Below are positions 20,986 through 31,312 of a stretch of DNA of 64,000 bases, piece by piece. The translations under genes were made by a program, and so were the position numbers. Origin of the DNA: Agrypnia vestita (Eukaryota > Arthropoda > Insecta > Trichoptera > Phryganeidae). Numbering within the stretch: the stretch's first letter is position 1; the number at the start of each line of letters is the position of its first letter. The stretch covers positions 62,001-126,000 of the forward strand of contig JADDOH010010270.1 of NCBI GenBank assembly GCA_016648135.1, in the 5' to 3' direction. A model generated the notes under the pieces. The model did not search any database, was not told where the DNA came from, and saw nothing but the letters and a program-made list of their open reading frames with translations.

Positions 20986-21109
20986 ACAACGGTCCTTCTC
21001 AGGACCAACTGACACGGGACAACCGAGAAAATTTACCTCTTTTATATTCAACCCGTGAGAATCTCAAACTTATATATATTATATATGAATTAATTTAGTT
21101 CCACAGTTT

Positions 21110-21345
21110 GACGAGTGGAATTAAAAGCAGAGACGAGGTTGGGGGTTATTATGGTGGCCGTAGTTTTAAGATGGCTTCCGCATCTGAGAGGGCTGATGAT
21201 GATGTGGCGCTCGCGGGGGGGTAGTCGGCGGGGGGGCGCGCAGGGAAGGGTGGAAGCGGCGGGTGGCGGGGGGAGGTGAGGGGCGCAAGCTCGCTGCGGC
21301 GAAAGGGGGTCGGGGGAAAGGATCCCCCTTTCAACTTTGCAATAT
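21110..21345. other. GC-rich island, G-rich strand
   Basis: TCGCGGGGGGGTAGTCGG and GCGGGTGGCGGGGGGAGG-like runs stand out from AT-rich flanks. Open frames here are compositional. It may be the reverse orientation of the block at 15251-15485. Confidence 0.4.
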
Positions 21346-21633
21346 TTAAGTTGGCGTGGAAACCGCCAGATAAATAACAACACTAATGTTTTTGTATATT
21401 TGATGATTTTAAGCGCAAAAATTATCTGATAGAATTTATTCGATAGAGCATGCTAATGTCATTCACCGTGAGAAGGGGTATCTTTTGAGCATGTGTGAAC
21501 AGGCTTACTTGTGAGCATGCTAATGTCGATTATCAATCCCATTTTCTCGGTCCGCGACAGATGAAATAAATATGGCGCGTTGGGGAGATGACAAAACATT
21601 AGTTTTCGTGACTTATTATATGAATCACGATAA
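21346..21633. other. No recognisable feature
   Basis: GAGCATGCTAATGTC occurs twice (about 21447 and 21516), the only pattern noted. Confidence 0.35.
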
Positions 21634-22740
21634 AACTAAAACAGCCCAACACCATTTCATCTAACAAGGAGTATCATTCTTTAATGCTCTTTCCGATGAA
21701 AACTAGACAGAAAAAATTATAGAAATTTCAAAACTAAATTGAAAAATCTTCTACGAAAAACAACCACAATAACGCAATGAAAAAAATCTTATCAAAAACA
21801 ATCTACATATACTTTTAAATGTTATTACAATACCTTTTTAATTTTTAATTTGCATAACTTAATTTAACGTTTCCTTGTGTATATCTTATTTACTTAATCT
21901 AATGTCTTACATTTTTGTCTTTTTATATATTTTTATTTTTTTTATTTAATATTAAAACTACATTTAAATCATAATACATTTGTCTATTACAATCTACTTA
22001 GATACATTTTATTTTATTGCTTTGCCTCTCCAAAAATGAGACTTGCTCATGTGCTTGGTGAGGGGCTTACACTTTATTAGTTTATTTTGGATTTGGCTTA
22101 TTTGTTCCTTAGCTATATGTCGTGTTATGCATTGTCAAATTGTATCGATCTAAAGTGTTGGTTTATTTTTTTCTTTAATTGTTGTAAGTCATCGATTTTC
22201 TTAATATCTGTAGGAAGGTTTTATGTCTAAGTATATGTAGTTTTGTTGACACAGTTTGGTATTATATTTTGGGATTTTAAAATTATTTTTGAATCTTAAT
22301 GACGTGTTTTTTTCAAATTTAGCAGTTATGTTTTCTTTAATTAGTTGTATAATTGACGTTTTTTTGTAAACATTCTCTAATTTTGGAACTTGGAATTTAG
22401 AGAAAAGTAATTGTGTAGAGAAGGTTTTTCTTTTTTTAATATTACTTTTATAATTGATCTTTGGATTACTTTCACTGTGTTTATGATGTTATTATATGCC
22501 CCTCCCCATCCAATGATTCCATATTGGAGCAGTGCATGGACAGAAGCGTAATAAACCATTTTTAAATTATCTATGGTTAGTGAGTTACGCAATCTTATGA
22601 ACATATATTGTTTATATCTTACTTATTTTAATGTCTTAATTTTTATAATTTAATCTAATGTTTCTTTGTCTATATCTTACTTATTTAATCTAATGCCTTA
22701 CACTAATGATCACATTAACAATAGATGTATACATATATGA
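21634..22740 (+). mobile_element. LINE family G tail, copy 2, split by another LINE
   Basis: 21634-21900 aligns to copy 1 at 16720 (ACAGCCCAACACCATTTCAT, AAATCTTATCAAAAACAATC). TATATCTTACTTATTTAATC words of its 3' UTR continue after 22610. The interval about 21945-22605 is a LINE in the opposite orientation, so G was here first. Confidence 0.6.
21945..22605 (-). pseudogene. LINE reverse transcriptase thumb and C-terminus, family F
   Basis: The open frame at 22377-22604 (minus) reads IRLRNSLTIDNLKMVYYA, then ALLQYGIIGWGGAYNNII and KVIQRSIIKVIL, the region after the catalytic palm in Jockey/CR1-like reverse transcriptases. Downstream on the same strand TSLRFKNNFKIPKYNTKLC and YIYLDIK follow after a frameshift, then KKIDDLQQLKKKI-like text in another frame. 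The palm and endonuclease are missing. It lies inside the 3' UTR of LINE family G. Confidence 0.8.
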
Positions 22741-22744
22741 TAAT

Positions 22745-22792
22745 GCCCCCCACTTTTAAACACCAGAATAAATTCTCATTTAAAAGTGGGTA
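22745..22792. repeat. Hairpin, CCCACTTTTAAA type
   Basis: CCCCCACTTTTAAA and TTTAAAAGTGGG arms with an 18-base spacer. Function unknown. Confidence 0.6.
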
Positions 22793-23425
22793 AGCGTGTA
22801 ATATAAATGTGTATTAATTATATTATATTGAATACAGTCACTCTTAAGTTTGTACATTTACCAAATAAATTTAATAATAAAAAAAAATCATTTCTTGGGG
22901 ACCATTTCAGCATCTCCTCTGTAATATCGGTACATATTCTTCCAGAGGCTTCGCAGTCGTTTTCCAGGCTGCCAAGTTATGCATATGAGGGCGTATAACA
23001 GACGGTTTGAACATAATGTTGAGCATAATTACTGGAGCAGTCAAGTTCCAGCAACAAAATCAAATAACCCGCGTCCCGACCAGGTGTTTCAATTAAAACT
23101 TTTAGCTGTATAACTTGGATGCCAATTCGCAAGATGAGAAATTCGATTAAGTTTAAACTAGCACTACAGTCTCTTCGGCACAATCGTCGAACGGGGCCGG
23201 ACCGGTACTTAAAGTAATTTCTCGAGATTCTAAAACAAGACGAGATAAGACAACAGATGATCGAAGTCTTCCGAACAATCTAGAAGATTATAGAAAACAA
23301 TAGAATGTGAAAAAATATACCAGAAGCATAGAGAAAATATAATTTTTTAGGCGACAGCATCGCGCCGAATATTCTCGAGCGACATTTAGTGCGATTTGCG
23401 AAAAAGGGATCAAGTTAAGTTGTCC
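22793..23425. other. Unassigned, perhaps partly LTR-like
   Basis: A GC-balanced part at 23170-23215 (GGGGCCGGACCGGTAC) is followed by CTAGAAGATTATAGAAAAC words reminiscent of family H. No alignable body or coding frame. Confidence 0.3.
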
Positions 23426-23429
23426 ATTA

Positions 23430-23680
23430 TTATAGATATTTCATTTCTTAATAAGTGCATGACCTGCACTGGAGAATTTTGCCTCTCAGTCACGGCAGAG
23501 GAGCTTCACGGGAATGGATATGACGCGGCCATTTTTTTTTCAAAAAATAAATAATAGTCTTATATTTAACTTAAAAAGTTAAATTACATTTAAATTGTAC
23601 ATTAAATATTTAAAAAAAAGCAATATAGTCATGCTTGAAAAAAATCATCCAATTTTAGACTCCCAGGGGTGGGTAACCTT
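23430..23680. repeat. Family P relic
   Basis: TAGATATTTCATTTCTTAAT, AAAATCATCCAATTTTA and CCAGGGGTGGG recur with changes at 12650-12850. Confidence 0.35.
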
Positions 23681-23701
23681 TTACATTGAAATATCGCCAT
23701 G

Positions 23702-23900
23702 CAATTGATTAAGATAAATTATAAAAGTCTCACAGAGACGAAGCTATTTACATGAGAAACGTATGTGGAAGTATTTTCATACGCCGATCCAGGGCTTGCA
23801 ACCTGTGTGAGGTGGATTAAGTGATCACTCTACACAATGCAACGTTCACCAATTCAATTCGCAAGAACCTCCATACATTATCAACATTTTGAAAGTTTTA
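23702..23900 (+). repeat. MITE family C, copy 4
   Basis: GTCTCACAGAGACGAAGCTA, AACCTGTGTGAGGTGG and GTGATCACTCTACACAATG are all present in order, giving about 200 bp of the family, left end to middle. Confidence 0.7.
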
Positions 23901-24420
23901 TATATGTTCCAAATCTGAGAATCTTTCGTTTATTTGAATGAAGTATGCTGGAGACATCTGTAGTCTTTTCTCATGAACTTAGTACACATAGATAACCTTC
24001 CATCTGGGGACACAATCAAGTAAATGTGTTCTCAGAACAAACCTACACATAAAAATATTGCCTTACAATTGTTTGAAAAGCATTATTCCCCTAAATTTTT
24101 TGTACATTAAATGTACCCCAAATACCTTACGTTCGATACCTTGTCACTGACCAAAAACCCGTTACTAAATATTTTATATCAAATCAAGAAACTGACCAAC
24201 ACGTTTGATTGAAACAGGTTTGTGTTGGATCTTGTCCGTCGCTTGACCAGCGCTGATCTTCTCACGACCCTTAAAAGTAATCCAGTTTCGAGAAATATCC
24301 TAAAAACTAGTTTGCTCAAATAAGGGTAGGACACTTACACTATGAATTGCAACAAGTAACCGATGAATTCAAATAATTAGAAAGTAATAAATAGTAAATA
24401 ATAAGTAATAAAGTTAATTA
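23901..24420. other. No recognisable feature
   Basis: Mixed composition. No supported frame. Confidence 0.4.
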
Positions 24421-24424
24421 AAAA

Positions 24425-24505
24425 AATAATTTTATTATTTGTTTTAATCTACTTTTATTCATTAATTACACCTACATGTTTCGGAAAAACCATTCCATAA
24501 TATAG
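24425..24505 (-). mobile_element. Penelope-like tail, family E, copy 2
   Basis: TTATTTGTTTTAATCTACTT and ATTAATTACACCTACATG match copy 1 at 1225. On the minus strand GAAAC is followed by the self-complementary ACATGT (24473-24482 region), but the CTGACGA half has decayed. Confidence 0.5.
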
Positions 24506-24649
24506 GAAAACTTCTCATAAATTTAAAAGATAAAGATAATTTATTTAACAATTCACATTTATTTATGGTTTAATTTGTAGAACTCCATATTTATTTTTAG
24601 CGAAATTTAAAATAAATTATATTTTAATAAATATTATTATTAAGTTCTG

Positions 24650-25225
24650 CGGGTTAACTATTTTGTTACAGCTGTTTCCACTTGTAAGGCCATTATCAAA
24701 CAGTGGATATACCACGTACAAATGACTTATTTATAAAATTTTAAGTTACCCCTTGCTATTTAGAGTAATTAGATATTTGTGGTGAAGCCCTATATTAATG
24801 TTCGTTTTTTCCCGGGCACTTATCGTTAAAGATGCCTCAGTTAACGTTACGCTTAACAATCAAAATTCCCCGTTTTCTGCTAGTGTTATTTATAAATATT
24901 ATTTTAATTTATGTTCTTGATTTTGAAGATATTGAGAAGTGGAGAGAAGATTATTTTTTGTTGATTATTTAAAAGTTTAATATTTGAATCCTTTTTATAT
25001 TTATTTATTTCTAGTTGCTCAAGTAAATTCGTCTTAAAACCTTTTGTTTCTCTATGTAAAGGTTTTGGCTCGTTATCTCCTAGCGGGACGTGGTTTTCAT
25101 TTAATAAAAGGGCCGCAAATTTTGACTCTAAATTTTTGTTTTTATAGCAGCGCATGCGTTAAGCGAATCTGGTTAAAAAAGACCTTTGTAGTAGTTTATA
25201 CCAAGTTGACTGACATTCTGTTTTT
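24650..25225 (-). pseudogene. Penelope-like GIY-YIG endonuclease C-terminus
   Basis: The minus-strand frame at 24904-25155 reads MRCYKNKNLESKFAALLLNE, then GDNEPKPLHRETKGFK, then LLEQLEINKYKKD and IIFSPLLNIF. Upstream, past one stop, WYKLLQRSFLTRFA matches the helix after the YIG motif of GIY-YIG nucleases (usual form: YIGQTGRSF). So the relic spans the end of the endonuclease and the tail that follows it in Penelope-like proteins. The first half of the domain and the whole reverse transcriptase are absent. Downstream, CTGTTTGATAATGGCC and GGAAACAGC (about 24670-24705) may be a decayed terminal-repeat motif. Confidence 0.8.
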
Positions 25226-26455
25226 TTTAAATTTGATAGAAGTTGCACCCTGTCTTCCAGCACCCCGCGCGGGCTTCCCGGCTGCCTAGTCCGCCCCCCG
25301 CTTCCCTTCAAGAAACCGCACGAGGAACACACCTGAAGTAAATGAATTAGTTGAGCGCAACTTGCTCTCCGTGAGGGCACATAAAGCTTGGCAATACGCA
25401 AACTTCGGTGTTATCATTACAAACTTGGACAGAAAAGGCGCCTTTCATGTTTTGAACGAGATGAGAGCTGTCGACAGGTCGATGACGAGATCAAAAGTCT
25501 GGTGCGGATGCTGTGTTCGCGATACGCGGACAGTAGCGTAGACAAAAATCCGAATTTTTGATGTGTAAAATCTTTCCTCTCGCTTTCTGAAATCCAATTT
25601 CTGATTCTGCAATCTCTGGCAGTGATTTTGTGAAAAAGGACGGAAATGCGTAACAGGAAATAAGACGCCGGGGAAGCGCGCGCAATTTCGTTTGAAATAA
25701 TCATTTATCAACAAATCAATGTCCAGCAAGTGCCAGCACAGCGAAGACGCACACTTCCAATAGCCAGTGCTTCCAATAGCCAGCCCTTCTGATTTTGTAT
25801 ATATGTTGCGTGGCTGGTGTCGAGCGTATGGATGTTGTAACTTTGATATATTTTGGCTTATATCTTCGAAACTATCCAATAAATACTTAATTTTTTTATA
25901 TTAATGTAAACAACAACTACTCTTAATGATTTACATTCTCAAATTTTATGTAATTTGTGTAATTATTTTTGAATATTTATTCAAAGTTTTCATACAATAT
26001 ATATGGTGGCATACTACCGCCAACTATGAAAATAAATAAAAACATATAATTGACCAAAAATATTTCTAAACAAAATGCGTATGTAGAAAGTAGATATATA
26101 TGGTACCTACCAAGTGCGGCAAAATTTAATAATAAATAAAGGTACAGACATTATCTTTACTTGTATTTACTAATTAATAAATATATCGGTAATAGCTTTT
26201 TAAAATTTTGATATTAATTTCTGTTGTTGCTCTATTGATATTTTTAATTGTGAGATGTCAAATGTTACACATCATATGCGACCACTGTAAGGCTCGCTCG
26301 CTTCATTTATTTTAAAAAGGCGTTCGAATCTTATATAAAGAATTAGTGAATTTTTAGGAAAGGTTTGCTGTTCGTTGGAATGAAAGAGCGATTGGTTGTT
26401 AATGCTTATTTATCGACAGGAGTTAGGCTCCGGGAGCAAGTGAAAATTTCCAAAT
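25226..26455. other. Unassigned; no gene recognised
   Basis: 25240-25330 is GC-rich (CACCCCGCGCGGGCTTCC). 25420-25880 is open in overlapping minus-strand frames without any known domain. GACAGTAGCGTAGAC at about 25527 recalls the edges of the GC-rich blocks. 25890-26455 is plain AT-rich. Confidence 0.35.
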
Positions 26456-26459
26456 AAGA

Positions 26460-26800
26460 GAAGTAAATATGTATAATAGATCTGAGGAACGTATGTCACG
26501 ATGAATGAAAGAGACAGAGTGTGTGAGAGAGAATGGGGTTATAAGGTCGCGGGCCACTTGTGCGCACGCCTTTTTTTGTACCGAGAAACGATTTCAAACA
26601 GACATTCAAATGTATATGTTTTTTTGACGTAAAAACTTGACATATAAAATTCATTTTACCACCATTGTTTAGGGAAAATATTGGTGAATATTTTTCATAA
26701 AAAAATAATTTCCGAAATTTTAAAATGGCGGATTTATGAGTTGTCCCGCATAGGCACTTCTCTGTGACGCGCGCATCTAGTGGAAATAATGTCGCCAATG
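26460..26800. repeat. Dispersed repeat, family Q, copy 1
   Basis: GAATGAAAGAGACAGAGTGT and GAGAGAATGGGG recur at about 60395-60430. The right part includes AAAATGGCGG and a GCGCGCATC end. No frame. Confidence 0.5.
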
Positions 26801-26960
26801 AAATGAAAAAGTTAATGATTTTCTTGTCAAATGATCTAATATATTATTTATTTATTTGGCATAAACTTTATGGAAAAGGATGGAATTATGGTATAATAAA
26901 TCAATTTAAATATACAGTTTATATGTATATTATAATAAAACAGTTAACATTTTCACCTGT
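26801..26960. other. No recognisable feature
   Basis: AT-rich, chance frame only. Confidence 0.4.
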
Positions 26961-27005
26961 AGGTAGATGAGAACATCTGTAGTTCTCGAAACTAGTAGTG
27001 TATAC
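26961..27005 (+). ncRNA. Hammerhead-like core relic (ACTAGT type)
   Basis: AGATGA (26965-26970) keeps the second half of the CTGATGA box. GAAC (26971-26974) pairs with GTTC (26982-26985), and with the outer GA/TC pairs the helix is six long. GAAAC at 26988-26992 begins the self-complementary ACTAGT, then AG. The first box is mutated, so this is a fossil of the same design. Confidence 0.45.
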
Positions 27006-27565
27006 TTAAACTCATAAGTGATCTTTACAAGTGTTTTATTTGTATATAAATTATATGATCTAACGTTTATGATGTAGCGTATGGACAAGAAATAGAGCAA
27101 ATGAGATCACTTTGAAAATCTTTTTCAAAATTACCTTAAAAATTCATAATAAGCAAAAGGCGAATTTTATCACAAAGTTTATCTTATACCATATTGTAAA
27201 TTATGTAATTAATAAATTGGGTGCAAAATTTGAACAAAATCGGATTAATACTTTCAAATATATATCATCTTCACCAGTCTGAAAAAGGAATGTTGAGAAA
27301 AACCAAATAGACCAATGAAATACGTTTAAAAATTGATCTACCACGCTGGCTTCAATTATTATTATTTATTGGTATTTATTTTCAAAAATCGTTTGTGTTT
27401 CACTTTATTGCTACAAGTTATTAAAATAATTTGAGTAATAACGCATTCAAAAATTCGAAAAAAATGGCTGAGTCATGACAATTCGAAGCTAGCGTAGCGA
27501 GTGAATTTTTACATTCAGAATATTTTGAGTATTTTCAAAATTTTCAAGAACACATCATGAATCAA
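27006..27565. other. No recognisable feature
   Basis: AT-rich. No supported frame or repeat. Confidence 0.4.
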
Positions 27566-27780
27566 GATATATAAATGTCTCATAGAGATGAAATTATTTT
27601 TTATATGGGAAAGTAGATATGGAAGTCTTTTTTGGTGTCCATAGGGCTTATGACCTATCGTAGGGCTGGCTTCAGTGATCATTTTTCACAGTGTAACTTT
27701 CACCAATTCCACCCCTGATAGACTGCCAGATCTATGAAATTTCTGGAAATTGTATTGTTTAATTTGCACACCTTGTTTCG
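27566..27780 (+). repeat. MITE family C, copy 5
   Basis: ATGTCTCATAGAGATGAAAT, GGGAAAGTAGATATGGAAGT, GTGTCCATAGGGCTTATGAC and GATAGACTGCCAGATC follow the consensus order. This is the best single-strand view of the family body. Confidence 0.75.
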
Positions 27781-27999
27781 TATGCGAGTTGTATTTTACA
27801 TACCACCACCTGCAGTCTAATCTTTGTCATTCCCATAATTCAGTACAGCATCAATGGCGACATCTGTATCTCTTAGGCCAATACTAAATATGGATCGTTG
27901 CGTGCATTTATGCTCTTCTTTTCTCCTTTTTTTCAACTTTTTATTTTAATTTTACTTTAAACAATTTTAATGGGTTATTATTATTTTCTTTTATACAAT

Positions 28000-28070
28000 C
28001 TTAATGAGCTCTGCTCATCTCATACTCTCTGCCCGCCCCTGCAGCGATAAGCTATGATGGTAAGTTATGC
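28000..28070 (+). pseudogene. LINE family N2 tail fragment
   Basis: TCTCTGCCCGCCCCTGCAGC and GCTATGATGGTAAGTTATGC match the last codons and the GATGGTAAG tail of N2 copies at 4824 and 19140. Very short. Confidence 0.45.
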
Positions 28071-28320
28071 AGTAAGTCAAGGAAAACATCTTGCGCTAAT
28101 GTTCGACCATTACAAGGTGGGGTAATTTTGGATTTGTAAGTAACTTTGGGTCGACAAGATACTCGTTCAAAGTTATTGTACTCTTAACGATTATGACCCA
28201 ACCACGCCGTATCGTAAAATTATTTGCATAAAGCGGGATAGCAATACGGCCATCGTTGGCACTCTTCTTTTCTCTGATTCAAAAATATATACAGTAATAC
28301 CTCGCTACGTCCGGGTAATT
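28071..28320. other. No recognisable feature
   Basis: No supported feature. Confidence 0.3.
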
Positions 28321-28472
28321 TTTTCTGTTAATTTTTGGAATATTCTGCCATGTATATGTGACCTCACTGACGTTTCGTATCGTATTGCAGTATTTATCAC
28401 CAGGGCTGAAGTGTCAGCCAGAGAGGTCACATATACGCGACAAAATATCCCAGAAAACTATATACAGAAGAT

Positions 28473-29257
28473 GTCCTTAGATTAGATGGTAGTCTCGGGC
28501 GCAGAGTCTACAGGAAGCCGACCCATACGAATCGCTACTTGCATGCAGATTCCCACCACCACCCAGCGCAGAAGAGAGGACTAATTAATACCTTAGCTAC
28601 GAGAGCTAAAAGAATATGCCAAGAAGAACATCTGTAGGAGGAGATTCATATACTGAGTGACGCGCTAGAAAGCAATAGATACCAAAGACGACAGATACGG
28701 CACATCATAAGAGCCAAATCTAATAGCTCCGAGAAAAACACAAAAGCTGAGATGTCGGACTGTGCAGGGATTTTTGGTTTTGAAGGGGATTTTTTTTTTG
28801 CCTTATATCCATAATGTAACAAACAGGATTGCCAAAGCGCACAAGAAACGAAAGATTAAGATAATGTTCGGCACAAACAACAAGGTTAAGGACCTCTTAA
28901 GACCAGCGAAGGATCGGGATCCCCTTGAGACCGACGGTGTTTATAGGCTCGACTGTCAAAATTACGACAAAGTGTATGTGGGAAAAACAGCACGCACGAT
29001 TTCAAAGAGGGTTGATGAACATAAAAAAGCATGCAAACTCGGTCGCCCGGAAAAATCGGCATTGGCTGAGCACTTTCTAGATGGGCCACCTTTTTTCATT
29101 TGAGCCGAAAATCCTAGGAAAGCCCAAAAGTCACCACACGCGCTTGGTCAAAGAAGCAATTGAAATATACAAGCACCCGGTAAACGTTAATAAGGATGAC
29201 GATCTTAAGTTAAAAATCTCATGGTATCAAGCGCTGCAGCAGAAATCAAATCAATGA
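28473..29257 (+). pseudogene. Penelope-like reverse transcriptase end plus GIY-YIG endonuclease
   Basis: From 28473, LDGSLGRRVYRKPTHTNRYL, HHHPAQKRGLINTLATRAKR and LSDALESNRYQRRQIRHII are the thumb and linker after the reverse transcriptase. A stop interrupts at 28633-28635, and the frame shifts in a T-run near 28790. From 28800, IHNVTNRIAKAHKKRKIKIM is followed by GVYRLDCQNYDKVYVGKTA, the GIY-YIG core with its usual cysteine (GVY for GIY, YVG for YIG) and ISKRVDEHKKA, the helix that bears the catalytic arginine. Another shift near 29093 leads to EPKILGKPKSHHTRLVKEA and a stop at 29255-29257. An intact enzyme would nick DNA and prime reverse transcription at the site. Confidence 0.9.
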
Positions 29258-29324
29258 TCCGCATAGTCCGACATCCGTTAGTAAATACAACACACTACAT
29301 CAAGACACACATACCCTGCATTCG

Positions 29325-29628
29325 ACACGGTACTGCAATACAGTACTTCACATAACATAAACTTGGAGACACCCTGACTCCGGTACGGTATTGCAAGGCA
29401 ATACTTAACCTACCTGTTGGCCAGAGAGATCATATATATATACGGCAGAATATCCCAGAAAACTATACACAGAAGATATATACAGAAGATTCTGAACGGC
29501 CGTGAAAACCGGAAAACAGTTCTATATCCAGGACCGCTTAAAGCAAATAACTCCTTTTTCTTCCTTGCACTGTTCCAACTCATTGGCTAAGTAGGCTGTT
29601 GGGATCGGCGTGTGCTTGTATTTTTTGT
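29325..29628 (+). repeat. 304 bp direct repeat, unit 1 (pLTR-like)
   Basis: Begins with ACACGGTACTGCAATACAGT and ends with TGTATTTTTTGT. It includes GAACGGCCGTGAAAACCGG. Unit 2 follows without a gap and differs at about three positions. Confidence 0.9.
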
Positions 29629-29932
29629 ACACGGTACTGCAATACAGTACTTCACATAACATAAACTTGGAGACACCCTGACTCCGGTACGGTATTGCAA
29701 GGCAATACTTAACCTACCTGTTGGCCGGAGAGATCATATATATATACGGCAGAATATCCCAGAAAACTATACACAGAAGATATATACAGAAGATTCTGAA
29801 CGGCCGTGAAAACCGGAAAACAGTTCTATATCCAGGACCGCTTAAAGCAAATAACTCCTTTTTCTTCCTTGCACTGTTCCAACTCATTGGCTAGGTAGGC
29901 TGTTGGGATCGGCGTGTGCCTGTATTTTTTGT
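29629..29932 (+). repeat. 304 bp direct repeat, unit 2 (pLTR-like)
   Basis: Near-identical to unit 1. Differences seen: GGCCAGAGAG to GGCCGGAGAG, GGCTAAGTAG to GGCTAGGTAG, and TGCTTGTA to TGCCTGTA. The duplication is therefore recent or has been homogenised. Confidence 0.9.
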
Positions 29933-31025
29933 CAGTTGTCGTTCTTCCAGCTTACTGTTTATGTCCAGGCTACCAGGAATGTGCGAATTTTTAGTGTTAC
30001 TCCTATCTTTCATCTAAGCTTTCGCATTTCTGCTGTTTCAAGATGCCTAGAGTAGGAGTTGTATAAAGTCCAGCATCTGAAGACATACATTATCGCGGAA
30101 CTAATATAGTCTGGTTTATATTTCCTTTAAGTTTTATATACATTTTTGGGTCACTCAAGATTGTACAAGGTTTATTAGATTTTTACACTAGGTCATACAA
30201 TTTGTTTTAAATAAAACGGATATTTATACGAGTTAAAATTTAGTTTGTCTTGAAGCATTCAAAACAGGCTATAGTAAATATGGACTGATCGAAGCCGAAA
30301 TATGCAAGTATATGAAATTCTGGAATGATGTGAAAATTGTTGGCCAATTTATTTTCAATGCAGCATTATAATTCCAGATTAAAATCACTGAGAACACCAA
30401 AATTACTATACTTATTTGCATTCCAAAAATAAAATACACGTAATTTATGGCCGATAATTAATAAAAAAATATGAACACGTAAACCAATATAAAAAAAATG
30501 GATTCCATCCAAAACGTACAGACCGAGAAATTAAAACATTTCGGGGATTCTTTATCAAAGGTTGTAGATACAGTATATTGAGAAAAATCTTTTTTACGTC
30601 AGTATGTGTATTTTATTAATTTTAATTCAAGCATTTTTTTTTAAAATACAGTTGTGTTGTAATATAAACACAATTTTCACGAATAACTTAAGATACTGTC
30701 ATGGTCATCATGCCTGTGGAAGTCAAATGAAACACTTAAAACAATTTAATGGTTACGAATTTAATCAGAGCACTCTTCTTAAATTTCACACTTATACACA
30801 CACCTAAACACTTCTAGAATATTTCATACAGGTTGGCACTACTGAATCTTCGCTGCACTTTTTTGTATATGAGGTGGTAGATCGGCAATCCAGCACCCCT
30901 GCGTACTATGCTTTGCACATTGCACTCCTCGCATCATTCCCTCCCTACAATTCATAAACCTATTAATGTCAGTTTCTTTTAGAGAACATTTTTTCTATGC
31001 TCGGTAAATATTTACAGACTGCAAT
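29933..31025. other. Unassigned; one weak Penelope-like tail
   Basis: On the minus strand near 30530-30565 TTTGATAAAGAATCCCC is followed by GAAATG, like a decayed family B tail. No other supported feature. The frame at 30604-30807 is chance. Confidence 0.35.
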
Positions 31026-31031
31026 TGAAAT

Positions 31032-31073
31032 ATGTACTAAATAGTCCCTATAAAAAGGGACTATTTAGTACAT
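31032..31073. repeat. Perfect 18 bp hairpin
   Basis: ATGTACTAAATAGTCCCT (31032-31049), a six-base AT-rich loop, and AGGGACTATTTAGTACAT (31056-31073) pair without mismatch. No matching copy was noticed elsewhere in the window. A recent foldback or MITE end is the simplest view. Confidence 0.85.
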
Positions 31074-31312
31074 CAGGTCAAAAAGTTATTTTATTATTTT
31101 GAAATGATTTATATAACAGTATGCACGATGTGCGGTATTTATTTTCCTTGATTTCAACTCAATCTTGCAGAAATTCGACCTCAAAAGTTCAAAGCTAACG
31201 TTGAAAAAGAGTCTATATTCCTCTATATTCATCTGGTAGTAAGAATATGACGGATGCCAACAGTTTCAAAAAGTCACTGAGTGCTTGAGTGATGAATGCT
31301 TATTAACATTAA

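Larger units (their letters stand above)
20793..21041. repeat. Long palindrome, about 107 bp arms, with a hammerhead motif in each arm
   Basis: The left arm (about 20793-20899) runs from GAGAGGTAAATTTTCTCG to CATCTTCAGGGGGGGGTGAC; the right arm (about 20934-21041) is its near-perfect reverse complement. The loop is about 35 bases. Each arm contains TGGTCCTGAGAAGGACC, itself a short palindrome, and a hammerhead-like core (20853-20886 minus and 20937-20985 plus). Chance frames across it are by-products. Confidence 0.85.
28325..29932 (+). mobile_element. Penelope-like element, family A-PLE, 5'-truncated with pLTR-like ends
   Basis: From left to right: an inverted block (28330-28365 against 28423-28450, with TATATGTGACCTC and GAGGTCACATATA as its core), a stretch matching the downstream repeat (CAGAAAACTATATACAGAAG), the end of the reverse transcriptase, a GIY-YIG domain, and two tandem 304 bp units. 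Penelope-like elements commonly have pLTRs in tandem and an inverted copy at the 5' end, which fits. Most of the reverse transcriptase is missing. On the minus strand at about 28366-28400 GAAACGTC follows CTGGTGA, a degenerate hammerhead core. Confidence 0.8.

Noticed and set aside
20649..21098. 149-residue open frame
   Set aside because: It crosses both arms of a palindrome and has a mirrored peptide on the other strand. The frame follows from the inverted repeat, not from a protein.
25417..25879. Three overlapping minus-strand frames as a gene
   Set aside because: All are in different phases over the same DNA with no domain, no start context and no splice support visible.
31032..31073. microRNA precursor
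   Set aside because: The stem is only 18 bp with a six-base loop, shorter than an animal precursor needs.
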